This document shows, in pieces, positions 27,979 through 41,450 of a stretch of DNA of 64,000 bases. Within the stretch, counting starts at the first letter, position 1; every line of letters starts with the position of its first letter. The notes under the pieces were generated by a model that was not told the DNA's origin, did not search any database, and worked only from the letters and a program-made list of their open reading frames with translations. Origin of the DNA: Cerrena zonata (Eukaryota > Basidiomycota > Agaricomycetes > Polyporales > Cerrenaceae); the NCBI GenBank assembly GCA_038087015.1, contig JASBNA010000034.1, positions 372,001-436,000 of the forward strand. The letters run 5' to 3'. The translations under genes were made by a program, and so were the position numbers.

Positions 27979-29392
27979 ATGTTACAAGAAGACATTGAGC
28001 TATTAACATCGATTGGTCATATGGTGGTTGAATTCATCATTACACTTGTGGTTGAGGCGATCCTCTATAGTGAGCATTTCGATATGTCAACGTTCTGCAT
28101 GCAACTAACCGTCCCCAAGGTCTCTGCTGTATCTGTGTGGCCGCGACTTGGAAAATATTATTGTAAGTCCGACCAAAACGTCGTTAAATACTGTGTCTAA
28201 TGATCCATTCATTGAACGCCTTTCTCAGGATAAACCATCACTCAAGGGCATATACAGCAATGTTTATGCTAATCTTCGTGATGTTTCTCTTGGATACAGC
28301 GGTACTCGCTCTTGATATTCACGATATCATCAACGAGATAGCATCTTACACCTCAACCTCTGGTCTACCACTCGCTGACAGGGTTGCGTTGATAGACACC
28401 TTGCCGTGGTGGATAGCAGACTTATTGAGACTGTGTATAGTAAGGGTATATCGTCACTGCAGACTATGACACTGTCTAATAACAAGGTTCTTAGTTTTTC
28501 CTGGGTGACGTTGCTAGCTTCTGGAGGGCATACGCATTTTGGAGCTGTGACCGAGAGCGATGGGTCATGATACTACCGGCTCTCTCTTTACTTGGGACCT
28601 TTGGTATGTCATCCTGCCGTTACTGGGAATCATACTCATCAAGCGAATAGCATTGTCTGGTTTGATGGCCTTTTGATTACTACAGACACATCTGGTAGTA
28701 GAAACAAAGAGCTTCGTTAGCCCGCCCTTCTGCAACACGATCTCTCAGATGTTGTTTGTCATGATGCTGCTCACTACAGCTATCTCCACTCTCCTAATCT
28801 TCTATAAAATGTGGTATGACCATAAACTTTATCCTTATGTTATTTCCAGTATTAATATATGTATCAGGCTTTTCCGCACGGAGATTCGTGTTCTGAGCGG
28901 ATCCCACAGAAAAACACAGACTGAGAAAGTGATGCTGGTCATCATAGAGTCCGGTGTTCTCTACTTTCTCTTGTGCGTAAGTAGAGCGAGCCAGGACTGC
29001 TTGATTTGATTTGACACCCCTTACAACAGTTAGTATCCATCATAAGGAATACTGGGAAAGTGTCGGATGAAATAAACATGAAGTACTCCACTCGGTTTGC
29101 AGGTACAATTTGGTCTTACGCAGCTAGTCATATAATGGTACGTCTGCGATTCATTCTCGGTTGTCACAGAATGTACACACTAACCTCTGATCTATACAAT
29201 TTGAAGAGCATATTTCCTGCTCTTACAGTGGTGATTGTCCACTCACAGCAGCCATACCTTACCCAGATGCTCTCGGTCGACTTTGAAAATGCGGGTCCGA
29301 ACAACGCCTCGATATTGAGTTTCGCAGCGTCACGCCAATCGCATACATACCGAGGCGATGTCGAATTATCTGACCTCCCAAACAACGAGTAG
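27979..29392 (+). pseudogene. Multi-pass (about 7 TM) membrane protein with in-frame TGA
   Basis: This belongs to a large, functionally unknown Agaricomycete family of multi-pass membrane proteins. Eight exons: 27979-28069, 28120-28162, 28229-28439, 28495-28603, 28651-28813, 28868-28976, 29030-29137 and 29207-29392, 339 codons in all. Hydrophobic segments include TAMFMLIFVMFLLDTAV, VMILPALSLLG, MLFVMMLLTTAISTLLIFY and IIESGVLYFLL. The segment FFLGDVASFWRAYAFW is typical of the family, as is SGSHRKTQTEKVML before the last helices. Every splice phase agrees, but exon 5 has TGA at 28674-28676 between MAF and LLQTHL. No short intron rescues this. It is therefore a recent pseudogene, a sequencing error, or a readthrough case. 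A good TATA box favours past expression. Confidence 0.65.
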
Positions 29393-29522
29393 TGTCGGCT
29401 ACTCAATTTTGTCTCACTAATGTACATGAATTTATATTTCATCGTGCCACGGTTGTCATCCTTAGTAGATGCATAGGATTGTTCTGACCCACTATCCTAG
29501 AGCTTGTGTAATTTATAGCACT

Positions 29523-30892
29523 TTACCATCCCAGTTGCTCGTAAGTCCATCCCCAAACGACACCACGCTCGTTCGCCTTGTTACACAACCTCTCATTCTT
29601 GTTCAACTTGTTTATGGCCTCAAGATCCTCCGCAGAAAGAGTAGGTGGGGCCAGATTCTCCTTCTGATGTTCCTCGTTAGCACTTTTGGGAACTGCGATG
29701 ACGCCCCGGCTGAGATGCCAGGCGAGAATCACTTGAGCTGGAGTGACGTTATATTTCGTGGCCAATGCAGTGATAGTCGAATCTGAACGAACAGTCGCAT
29801 ATCCGGTGGGAGTATACGCTGTCAATATGATTCCCTTCGAGTTACAATATGCCTTGAGTTCGGGTTGAGAGAGATAAGGGTGAAGTCTAAATAGCGAAGT
29901 AAGAATTCGTTCAATTGACAGAATAGAACAAGATTTGGGAGCTTGCTTACTCGACCTGGTTGACTGCAGGGACTACCTTCGCTGTTGTGAGGAGTTGATC
30001 AAGCCTGGAATATGACATGTATATGAGCACTTTGAGACTGATCGCAATTGGAACGTACGTTTTGATAGAGAAGTTGCTGACGCCAATCGCGCGGGCTTTT
30101 CCGCTTGCGAGGACTTTTTCGACTTCAGCCCAAACATCGTTGAAAGTAACGGACTCTTCTAGTACCAAGTCACCAACAGGGTTCATAGGCGCAGGATTTC
30201 CCTCTAACACGGGGTGCGTCAGAATATAGCAGTGTCTTTAGGAAGTATACCATCAGTTACCTTCGTACTTCACAGCAAATGGCCAGTGAACTAGATACTA
30301 AATTCGTTCTATTAGCCTTATGAAATTGAGAACGCTGATGTAGACTTACGAGATCAACATAATCGATATCCAAATTCTTCAGACTCTCGTCAATGGAAGT
30401 CTGGACACGATCCATGTGGTTCCATCTGTGTGATATGTTAGAGACCTCGCGAACTATGCATCAGTCGCATACTGACGGGAGTTTGGTAGTGATGAAAATG
30501 TTCTTGCGAGGAATGCCCGACTCTTTGATAGCCTTTCCAACGGACACCTCAGTCCCTTTACAGCGTCATCAGTGTGCATTTATACACTTGAATTTCTACT
30601 GTTTACCCACCATATATATGTGCAGTGTCGAAATGTCTATAGCCTGCCTGTACACCATACATCCACGATCAACATCGGACGAACGATAATACAATCGAAT
30701 ATAGATCACCTTCAACGCAGTCAAGAACCAATCTTTTCCTGCTTCACGTTCTTCCTTCGTAAGACCTGCCCAACATCCCAATCCTGATATCGAGTTTAGT
30801 ATTCTAGCCCGAGTCAATCCTTACGATGATTATTGCTCACCTATCGCAGGGATTTCGACACCGTTGTTAAGCTTAATGTTGGGCACTGTCAT
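29523..30892 (-). CDS. Aldo-keto reductase (NADPH-dependent, Gcy1/AKR3-5 like)
   Basis: Reduces carbonyl compounds with NADPH; glycerol dehydrogenase or aldehyde reductase activity is typical of this subgroup. Nine exons on the minus strand: 30892-30841, 30783-30710, 30647-30611, 30555-30477, 30425-30350, 30297-30261, 30203-30059, 30004-29951 and 29886-29523. All phases agree, giving 305 aa, the normal family length. The catalytic tetrad is visible: Asp in AGYRHFDTA, Tyr in HIYG, Lys in FITTKLPW and His in [20 protein letters not shown] and the C-terminal VIAVPKSA are the usual cofactor-site motifs. The start gives [20 protein letters not shown]. It appears intact and converges on the membrane-protein gene, with 130 bases between the two stops. 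Confidence 0.9.
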
Positions 30893-30939
30893 GATGATGG
30901 TGAAGGCTATGGGTATTGGGGGTTTCGTACCGATTTTGG

Positions 30940-30947
30940 CTTATATA
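30940..30947 (-). promoter_or_regulatory. TATA box of the aldo-keto reductase
   Basis: TATATAAG (minus strand) lies 48-55 nt upstream of the ATG at 30892. Confidence 0.5.
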
Positions 30948-32174
30948 TCCCGGGATATGAGGCCTGTATTCTGCTCAGTCAGCAGTAAGGTCACCACACT
31001 TGCGTCATGACCTTGTTGAATACGCATATCTCCATGAATGTTCTAGACACCTGTCCGGAAATGGGTGGTCACTGTAAGTTTGGAAAGATGGTCGAATCAT
31101 TATGAGTGTATCAATAATGAGATTGACTTTGACTTGTCTCAATCTCGAGAAGTCGTTAGGTGACTAGTTACTAGACAAAGTTAGGACGCCACTAAGCGAG
31201 TTAATATTACTAGTTACTGATTACATAATACTTATAACATTTATAACTAAAAGCTACTTATCACTGGTATTCTTATTATTTAATATTTCACGACCTCTGG
31301 ATCGGAATTATGACGGCGAGATCAGGCGAGAGGTGTACCAGGCGGATACACAGTAACCCACGTACTCCAACTTAAACCAACTTGCGCAGTGGAGATACCC
31401 CATCGGCAGGGCGCTGACTGCTCCGAGCTCCTTCAAAGTCTATTTATTCAATCCCTGAATATCTGAATACCGTGACGGTTCGACTCGGGTGTATAGATGG
31501 CCGCCATAGGGCTATCTATGTATCTTTCGGCAGGAAATGTTTCCTGGTGCAGTGATATTCACTCGGATTCTGTTTCGCATTGACTTCTTTCTAGTATTCT
31601 ACAGGTCGATTTCGGCATGGCTACATCATATGCATCGTCATCATTCCCACCAAGGGCTGGCCTTTGTTACATGACGAGTTTATATAAGTCATATCAGCAA
31701 GACTATGTGTAAACACACTGACGGATATTCTAGGTCACTCACGCCCAACTCGAAGTGGTTAACGGTGAACTCACTTTTCTGTCACTGCTGCCAATCATTT
31801 CAAATCCTGCGGATCCCGATGATTACGACGGTAAACAGCTAAAAGAAGAACCGACATATGGTACGGCGTACGCATGAAATATCCCAGCGTATCATAGTGA
31901 GGTAGCCTATGACACTTGTAAGTTCGCTTAACCTTCAATAGACTTCAACTTATCTTTGCTTAACAGAATACTGTACGCAGGATCCTTCCAGATTTCTGTG
32001 CACTGAGTCTTCCGTCACAGAAAATCGTCGCGTGACAAATTCCGCTTCGAGAACCAAAAGAGCGCGATCGCACTCGCGATGAAATATGAACATGTTAGGA
32101 AGTATATGTACACGAAGGTGTGCAGGACCTCGTATGAATCTACGATTTGCGTAAAATGTTCAGAAACTCTCTTC

Positions 32175-32194
32175 TGTACCTGTACCTGTACCTG
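32175..32194. repeat. (TGTACC)3 hexamer microsatellite
   Basis: Three perfect tandem copies of TGTACC plus two bases. Confidence 0.7.
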
Positions 32195-32887
32195 TTATCT
32201 CGTATAAGTCCGTTTCTACAGTAGCACGGCCTAGACTCAGGATTAGAGATGAGAGCAACCTTGATTGACGTGGTAAAATTCGGAGTACTACTTACATAGG
32301 GGTTTACGAGTATTCCTCGGTGAATAGTGATCGCGATCGACCGCGATTGAACCATGGCGAAGCCGAAGAACATCTAGTTACACAGGCCCAACAAAGGCCC
32401 TCCTCTTGAAACAAAGATAACCCACTGACAGTGGCACCGAAGCCAGATGTTGCTGAATATACATAGTCCGACTTTGCCTGTATTCGCACCACAGTGGTGC
32501 AAGAATCACGGGCCACGACAGTGAACTCAAAAACAGACCTGGTGCTAGGCCGTTAGCAGGGAAAAGAGCCTATAGTTCTTCCACTGTGGGATGATCAATG
32601 ATGGTTTCCACATAATCATCGTCACGCAACGCATCATCACGACATGACCCGAATAACCTTTGGATTCGTTGTGGTTAGCGACAACTTGGACTTGATACTG
32701 GTTATCCACCTACCTCTCGGTCAACTCTCACTGTCGGTAAGTACTGATATGATGGTCTTCACTGGTGGAGCTTCGAGACGAGGGTTGAATGAAGTGAGAC
32801 AGTCGCAAGTCACAACAGTAATTGATCATTGAGTCGAAATGCTGAACGCGTGGGACACATGTATTGTACAAGGATTTAGATTTCGTA

Positions 32888-33870
32888 TCACTTGGACGCG
32901 GCTTCGTATCGGACAATCCGTGTTGACGATCTGTTAAATTGTGTTCTGCAATGAATGAGATTGAGCGAAGTCTGAAGAAAAGAGAGGACAAGGATCTACC
33001 TTGGTGCTTTCCCAACCATGCACTACTCGATCTATGCCATCCTTCAACTTCGTCTTGCAGTCCTCGCACGTAAGAGATGAGTTGATCTTGGATAGTATCT
33101 TGCGTACATCCGCCGGAGGTATAGCTATTCATCCAGTCTCAGTTGATCTAGATAAGATGAGAGTCATTCAACTTGAGCTCACCAGGCGATTCAGATGAGA
33201 GAACCACTTGAGAGGCTTGTATATTCCAATTCGTTACGAGCCGTTCTCGTCCTTCAGACCCGCAGCTTGATGTCTGAGGGTGAGCAGCGGGAGGTGTCCT
33301 CAACAACTGTCGCAGCGCATCCAGACGTTCCGAATGTAACGCGAAAAGCTTTTGAAGATAGACCGGATGTATCTTGTGTAGCTGAGCTGGCTCTGTTAGC
33401 GGCAACGTTAATGATAGCAGGATTGGTGAGGCCGCCTTCGCCAACTCGGACAGATCATCTTGGGAGGCCCGGGCGTAGATATCCAGGGCAAAGTCAGTGG
33501 ATTGAGTGAGGAGCTGAGCCTGGGTGGCCGCAAAGAGTCTGGAAGGCGGGGTGAGATACTTCTTCGATGGCAGGCCGTACTTGTGTAATGCGTCGAAGGA
33601 TGCGAGGATGGCGGGAGGCAATGGTTCGGAGTCGAATGGTTTGTCATAGATGAGACAGAGGATGGTGGAGATAATGGCGGACGGCTCTGCGAGGACGATG
33701 GGTTCAGTGGTGGGAAGGAGGAGGAGAAGGTTGAAACAGTTGGTGGACGATGTGACCACTCGATCACGATGGATATGGAACTGGACGTTGTCGGCAGAGG
33801 TCAGAATGAGGTCGGTGGGTTGGTCGAAGTGAACATCTGGGTGGAAGATGGGGTGGATGGTGGTCTGCAT
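32888..33870 (-). CDS. BTB/POZ domain protein, paralog 1
   Basis: BTB proteins mediate dimerisation and often recruit Cullin-3 ubiquitin ligases; this fungal subfamily is uncharacterised. Exons on the minus strand are 33870-33183, 33124-33000 and, less surely, 32971-32888, for about 298 aa. The BTB fold starts at about residue 18 (DLILTSADNVQFHIHRDRVV) and continues through LAEPSAIISTILCLIYDKPF, where the central helices of the domain are expected. The family-specific LHKYGL follows. After intron 1 a conserved tail with a CxxC pair (LTCEDCKTKLKDGIDRVV) matches the paralog at 39712-40975, which fixes the acceptor at 33125. The last exon has no paralog support. No lesion is seen. Confidence 0.8.
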
Positions 33871-36800
33871 TGTGGCGAAAGGCTGGTGGGCTCTATGGAC
33901 TTCTGGTCTGCTTATATCAAGCTTAGGTTACTGGGGGCGCTGGGGAGGGAAGATGGGGTGGACGAGGGGTATATATTCGCGAAAAGACACGAAATTAGAT
34001 GGAAGTCCATTTGAGTTACTTGTTGGGATAGTAGAGGGTATCGATAGGGGGTGCCTGTCCTGCAAGGACTGGAAGTAATGGAAAAGGGGAAAAATGAGGT
34101 TCGACTCGTTTGAGCACAAACTGCCGGCCACTATCCCGCGGCTTACACAGACTCCTTGCCGCCAACGAACTCTGGATAGTAACTTGTCGATTACCTTTCT
34201 GCACCTTATATCTTCGAAAGGTGAATACTCTCCGTCAGAGACAATCTTGCTGGATCATCTCTGTATATTGATAGCGGTTGTGTACGCCCTAACAGGATGA
34301 AATTCATAAACGAATTTTTTTGTGAGTCCAACATTACATCGTGAATTTTGCCACTAAAAATACACGCAAGGAGAATAAAACATAGGTGTAACTCACCCAA
34401 ATTGAAGGGCCGTAAATATGAATATTCTTCTCTCTGGTATACCTGAATAACCTGATTAGAACATGAACACACACTATTCTCCCCAATGACAGGCACTTTT
34501 ACATTACCAACACCGACACCAGAGCTTTGAAAGCCTGTCTAGGGTCAGTTTTAACGCCAAGCTCGGCCCCCAATTTTGCGCTCCACTATCGACCGACCTC
34601 GGTAAGAATGGGTCTTCTATAGAGCGCATCACGACGTGTTCGAGTTATGTTTATGCCACTGAGGCCTGCTGCGGCCAGTGGTCGTCGCTGCCGTTAGCTG
34701 GGTTCTCGCTCTTCCCGGGGACATCCACCCCCAGAAATGAACTCGGTGTTACAGGAACAGACGAACGCAGGAAAGATTTTGGTGCCCGATTGTCTTCTCA
34801 AACGTGCGACAGGTTTGGTCTGGTGGTTCCTTTATACGAGAACTCATATACGAGATTCCTCTACACCAATCGCTGGAACGGCCTTAAGAACACGCATAAG
34901 ACGCGTCCCATAGATAAGGCCCAGGAGGACCAGGACCAGTAACATGCAACTCAGCCTTGTGCTGAGACTGTTAGAGTCGAGATAGTACTGTAGCTGTGAT
35001 TGCTCGGTGAGTAGAGGCACCTACTATCTCAAATATTGTAACATGAACTTACATCTATCACGTTTAGGAATATAAATATGCTACAGCATCCTGAACAGGT
35101 TATCCATGCATTATGAGAGCAAACCGGTAGGATGAACGAGTGAATAGGCCCCAACAGCCTACATCACATAGTGAATGACCACCTATTGAGCATGATGCCG
35201 TCTCTGAACTTGCTTATTGTCAGTCTTGACTAACTTATTGAAAAGGACTTTCGCGTACTTGCGTGGATCCTGTCATTTAGGAGGTTTAGTGAAAGGTGCT
35301 TACATCATCACGGTCACGGTAAGGATCCTCCTGCCTCTTGCGCATGTTTTCGTCACTTTCTACCTGTCAAAGCTCACCATGTATCAGTCTTATAAGGCCT
35401 CTAGACGAACACTTCTGCTGACGCTGCAATTGTTCGCAAACTCACGCGCCAAATCCTAACCGCTGCCGTCCTTCAAAGCTTGGGTACAGAAAGGAAGACA
35501 ATACCTCCGCTTCTCGTCCGATTGGCGAGGATTTTCTTGACCTTCAAAGTCATTATAGGCTGGTATGAGCTCGAGAGGATGGTCTACAAGTCGAAGCGAA
35601 GCGTTGTTGTTACAGGCGAAGGAGGAAGGAAGAAAGTTCGACTTATGGTGGCACTGAACTAACTTTCACGGGAAAAGATCGGTGCGTGTTCTTACCTCCA
35701 GGCCGTCGGCTTCAACTCCGCCCAGGTTCAACCACACTTTCTCTCAATCCATCATGACACTTTTACCATACTCTATAATCTAGTTCGTGGCACAGAATGG
35801 ATTGGGGTGGTTCATTGTATCATCTTTCTTCACATCTTGGCCCCTCCCGGCCGTTTGACATTCGGATGTCCTTATACGCTAGTTGTCACGTCTTGGCCTC
35901 TCAGTTCACATCTAGTACAATATCTGGCAACCATTTTATACACTATGTGCACAATTTACGCATAATTGTTCGATTGCATCGAGAATTCTGCAAGGAGTCA
36001 ATGTTCAATCTCAGCCCCATTCAAGTTCTGACCCTCTTGCTCAGACACGAAGAGACAATCCGTCATTTGTATGTTGCAATATCTCAGGCGGTGTTTTTGG
36101 ACAAAATGCAACTACACAGGTAGCACTTTCATGTCGTCCACGGAAGTCCATGGTGAACACTATTGGTGACATACCAGAGACCCGTAAATCCGGAATGAAT
36201 CCAAATCTCTCTCCTCTCCCGATGCACGAAAGACCGCAAAATATGTCTACACCCCAAAAGCTTGCTGAGTCTTCGGTGCTTCTCTTATTACTATTCTACT
36301 AACGTTCTCCTACTCTCGAAGGAATCCCAGGGCCTCAGAATGACTCGTTACTTGTCATTCATCCATACTGGTTCAACAAAGTCACTTTGAAGTGAGTGGG
36401 GCCCTGGAAACCTTCATTACCGCCGTATTACAGCATGTGTCCCACGACATCTCCTCCTCAGGACGACGAAGGTCACAACCCTTCTACAACCCACCGACCC
36501 AAATGGTCCTCAGATCGTCGCAAATCACAGCGGCGATCGACTCTTTTTATCCTGACATAACCTAACAACACTACCACATGCCACGTCCCACCAAGTGGTG
36601 GACCTCAGCTGAACGACGAGGCTGCCTATCCCGCAGTAGAACGATCATCATGGAGGACGATCTCCCTTCTCACCGGAACGCAACATGTTCACCAACTTCT
36701 ATCTGTAATGAGCGGTGGCTCTATTTGTCAGACATGACCTCGGTCGGGACTAGGACCGTTGCTCCAACTGAGAATATCCCTAATCGTCAAACGCGCAAGA

Positions 36801-39711
36801 AATCGTCGAGCTGGCATCCAAGGCAGGTATCGCAAGATAACTAAGGATCCACTCCGACGAAAGGACAGATTGTGTTCGAAGTATCCCGATATCACCACTC
36901 CATCGCGTGATATACGAGACCGAACTAGGCCAGGGCGCGGGGTACAATGCGATGTAGGTCTAAAGTGAGGTATGTGCTTGGAATATACATCCAACTCTTT
37001 CTCAGTTCTCGTTATCCCACAGCGAGACTGCGATTTTTCCTTACAAGACATCCGCAACTGCGACGGTCTATGGCTCTCGGAGCTTGGAGACCTTCTGGGT
37101 TGTAACCACTTGGCGGAAGAAAGTGTTGGTCTGAAGATAATTCGGCAGGCTTCAGGCTTCAAGCTTCAAGAATTACATTCGAGGAAGAGCAAATCCGTGT
37201 ATCAATACAGAAGAAATAACGGCCAGTCACTAATAGGTACGCTTGTGTTGAGATATTGTTATTTTCATCTCCCACCCTCGATCCTCATCAACAGGTGTCC
37301 TCCATATAATCAACCTTCATTCTTCAGAATATCGGCTCGTCAAGTTATCCCGCGGTGCAGCCGCTTCGCACTCTCAGAGAAGGCTCGCATCATGGTACAA
37401 ACATACTCCGTACTTTATGTCGTTAATCGCCACCCTCCCAAGTCCAGCGCCCATCACTCGAGTTTGGGAACCCCCATCTTGACGGCTGTCAAGGCTTGTC
37501 ATTTCCGAGAAATCCGTAACGACACCGAAACAAAGTTATCCCTAGGCTAAATTTCAAAGCTTCGAACGTACGTTTTAAGGTATTGTGATTCGCGTTGAGA
37601 TCGGTAATACTTCTGATGGATATTGTTCAATGACAAATATCAGCAAGATATCAGGTTCAACGACCCAAAGACTATCATTTTTCTCCACAAACTACGAGTT
37701 TTGCATGGAGTTAGAAAGCGGCGGCCGTTGCCGGAGCTTCAACACCGTCCCGATAAGTAAGTCCCTACAGGCTGCCATTCACCACACTCAGCGAGGCTTT
37801 TTTTTATTCGCAACGGTACCTCTCAGTGAGAGCTAATATGATTTGATCTGTGTATAGTTATGCTTCGCGGAGTTTATTTCAGGTGAAGAGACGTTCTAGA
37901 TGTTACGAATGGCACTGATATAGTAGCTTTATAGGAGGAAGGCATCATATTACGTCTGTTCTCATCCTCCCTATTAATCAAGATATCCCACGGCGGTATG
38001 GTAGTGGAGACACGGCAGGCTGAGTTAGGTAACGAAGTTTCGAGGTTGAAATTTTTTGTAAGATTACAACTATCCAAACTGGGGATACGGTACGATTACA
38101 ATGATTTGCCCTTTTATCTAAAGGTTCTCAGTCTGCTCTTCTGTACCATCGTGTTAGCATAGGTCGTACCCGGTCGTTCAAGCCACCATTTATCGAGCAT
38201 AGTTACGAACCCTCTGTGATGGAAAGTGACGAACATGCGGTGAAGGAGATCGTATTACACGGATGGAAGAGACAGTTGCATCCGTGGATCTACAGTTATA
38301 CGTCCGAATATCATGGTGATGCCATATCGTGTGGTATGACGGTTAGATTGACAATCAGTCGTCAACCTAGTCAGTAACGATCTGAGGACGGTTTAGGCGG
38401 TTGTAAAAGTGATTACAACTATCGTTCTTCTAGATGCCGGAGGAACACTCAATCTATCAATAATTTCGGAATCAGTAGCCTTGGATCCTCGCTAACATTT
38501 CTCGAGTTCGTACAATACTGAAACCCAGCTTGTGAGGACGCCTTACCGTGACGTTACTGAACAACTCGAAACGCACCAGTCACTATATCAACAACCTGTT
38601 TTTATCAATCGCACTGTCGCATCGAAACTATGTACATGATCACCCATGGTGGTTTATGGATTCCAAGTGACACTCCTGAATTTACCACGAGAAGAAGGAG
38701 AGGTCAGACGAGTTACGTAATCGCATGTTTAATCTTTTATCCTTTTTTGAACAAGTCGTCACTGGTAGTAGTTCATCGATCTCTCGAGTAACCACATCAT
38801 TTCTTTGAGGTTTCGCAGCGCCTTTTCACACAAGTACGTCGCTTTCAACGCGAAGCTCCATATCTGAGCAAAGATGGAAGCGATTCGACGTTAAAATAGC
38901 TGGTGGCATATATTTTGTCCGATACTGAACTATAGAGATGAATGGATGGCACTGGCAACGGCTAGACGTTGACTTGTTAAGTGTGGGCTATTTGTGCTCC
39001 CTAGTACTACTGAAGCTACTTTTCTCAGCTACCTCATGCCACCCTGTGCCTTTGGGCCATGGCTGGGCTTCCGATGATCAACTGACCCCTTAGCCGTATT
39101 CTCGTCCCTTCCAGCAAGCTAGAAACGACAGCTTGCTTCAGGCTCATCTGAACCTCTGCCGACTGGCCGTTATTACCTCGTGGCACAGTCATTTTCAGGC
39201 ATCTCCCTGTGATACGGCATAATAAGGTACCATAACCGGCCTAATGAAGGAGACAGCAATAGACCATGATCAGGAGAAACATCAGGAAACAGTACTTAAA
39301 CCAAGCTGGATTCTGCCTCCTTATACTGATTGCTAAGTATTTCAAGGTTCTACGAACGCAATAAGCAAGATTTCGCGTACATCCTGGAGTATGGTGCCCA
39401 GCAGAAGAATTGATGCTGGGTCATGCTGATGAGGAAGACACTGTAGAAACAGATCCCGAGACTTCCCTTCTTCGGTTCGCTCCACTGTATCGTTCGGCTG
39501 AACTCAATGGATTGGAGTAGGACAGGAGTACTCACCACGACGAATCTTCTCCACTCTTCTCTCCATCAAAGATGCATCGATGAACCTTAACGGCCACTGC
39601 CGTCGTGTTGACATAATTTTCTCGGTTGGATGTTAACTCTCACCGGTGCACCTAGCACGGTTGTATACACCCTTCTGTTACGTCGTAAGTATTATCCTCC
39701 CAGTCTACAAC
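33871..39711. other. 5.8-kb gene-free stretch
   Basis: The longest stretch without a supported gene. Frames at 36972-37550 (plus, 192 aa) and 36728-37162 (minus, 144 aa) overlap, have no recognisable motif, and lack the codon pattern of neighbouring genes. No LTRs, terminal inverted repeats or reverse transcriptase motifs were seen. It may be old, eroded sequence. Confidence 0.55.
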
Positions 39712-40975
39712 ATGACCCATCCACACAATACCGACATCAACTCCAACTCTGAAAGGACATCTAATGATTTAGTGCATACAGAAGTGGAGGGAGGGGAGAA
39801 TACTTTGCAAGTGGATGACGCGCCTGAACATCATGTATGAGAACTTTTTTGATGAATATTGCCATTTATTAATTGTTGTTAGGTGAAACAGGCGACAACA
39901 GAACTGACTGGTGTCGAACATACATACACGTCGCTTGAGAAGGATGGACCACCAGATATCATCTTCATATCTAGCGATGGGACACCTCTGTATGCACACC
40001 GCGCGCAACTTTGTGTGGTCTCGAATAACAACTTCGACTTGTTGCTTACTCCGAGCATCATCGACTTGCCCTCAACTATTGAACTTACGGAAGACGTACA
40101 CACTCTCAGTGTCATACTTCATGTCATCTACGGAGCCTCTTTCGACCCATACACTCCAACGTTAGGAGCGCTTTCCGATGCAATCAACGCCTTCGATAAA
40201 TATGGCTTAGCACCGTGCTCACGCGTTTCTCCCGGTACGCCTGTATTCGAGGAGGTCACGAAGTCCATATCTCGTCACCCGCTCGAAACATATACCATCG
40301 CCGCAGAGCATGATCTCTTCGACATCGCCCAGAAGGCATCTGAACACCTTTTAACATTTCCTCTCAGTACTATTTCCGATGATGTAGTCTTGAGGTTGGG
40401 TTCAATCTACCTGCACAGGCTCTTCACTTTACAGTTGGCACGTACGTACGTGTTGCAAAACCTCATAATCAGGCCCCCAGATAAGCACGATGCGAATACG
40501 CAATGTGGACGGCAAGAGTCTGAAAGCATGAAGCTGGCTTGGATAGCGGCAGCTTCACCTCTCGTGCTCGCGGCCCACCCTGGTTCGTTTCGTCATTGTT
40601 GTGATGTTTCTCATCATCATACTTAATCGTTTATAGACGTCTCCACTGAAACAATCCAGAATAAATTTGAATGCGTCAAGACTTCTTTGCATTGCGCAGA
40701 GTGTCGACACTGCGTCGAACGTCGTGTCGATGAAGTTTTGTGGAAATGGTCCATAACGCCGGTTAGTATTGTCACGCCATCATGTTCCTGATCACCTACT
40801 TACGTTTATGACCAGAGGACTATATGCAGAGATACCCGAGAACTTTATGTTGCACTTTCCCCATTGGATCGAACCAGAGGTACGATGATTTCCCATCTCT
40901 AATACTGTTGTCGTTCTGTTCTTTGGACATGTGCCAGGAGTATGTACCGATGTGACATTGTACTATATCCAATGA
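39712..40975 (+). CDS. BTB/POZ domain protein, paralog 2
   Basis: Paralog of the gene at 32888-33870, in the opposite orientation. Five exons: 39712-39834, 39883-40582, 40637-40761, 40816-40879 and 40938-40975, for 349 aa; the last small exon is tentative. The N-terminus is polar. The BTB domain begins at PPDIIFISSDGTPLYAHRAQL, where the second half corresponds to FHIHRDRVV in the paralog, and AFDKYGL matches LHKYGL. The C-terminal LHCAECRHCVERRVDEVLW aligns with the CxxC tail of paralog 1. Frames and phases agree throughout. The function is unknown; protein-protein interaction or ubiquitin ligase adaptor is the general expectation for BTB proteins. Confidence 0.8.
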
Positions 40976-41450
40976 TCTCCTGAACCCTGAAACTGAACAT
41001 AATTCTTGGAAGGTCTGGACCCTACCTCATTCACTTCGTCGGAAGCTTGGTATTGTGTTGGATCATAGGAAGCACGCCAAATCTGGTGTTGAGCTTACCG
41101 TGTTTCGAAAATCTTATCCACTGTTCCTCCGTTTCCACACCGTGCTCAAAATAAGTAACTTGGCAAACTTTCCATCAAGAGAAGCACTCGATGTACTGCG
41201 GCGCGAGTGTGGTCCTGTCGAAGCGATATGACAGCACCCGCTATTGCGCTCGACCGACTTTTCCCGCCTTCACTCGCCGTGAGTACATAGCTATTTTCAT
41301 CCGAAATTTAAAGCACTAATCGACTCCATTTAAAATGGCAATATCGGGTATGTGGATACTCTTTTCTTGTTGCTTATCGAGTGTAGGGCTTGGGGATACA
41401 CATATACTTATACATAAGGATTCACAGACGCAATCTTAGTCCTCAACACA
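40976..41450. other. Spacer, no gene
   Basis: A BTB-like frame does not continue here. A stretch near 41010-41230 is open in part but has no motif that I can name. Confidence 0.5.

Larger units (their letters stand above)
30893..32887. other. Intergenic, no gene recognised
   Basis: Contains the AKR promoter at its left end, a very AT-rich patch at about 31180-31290 with repeated TACTAGTTACT words, and a short hexamer repeat at 32175-32194. Open frames are short and lack motifs. Confidence 0.55.

Noticed and set aside
28674..28676. TGA read as selenocysteine
   Set aside because: This protein family has no selenoprotein history, fungi of this group generally lack the machinery, and no hairpin of that type was seen downstream.
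36972..37550. 192-aa open frame on the plus strand
   Set aside because: No motif, no plausible exon partner, overlaps another frame at 36728-37162 on the other strand; length alone is not enough.
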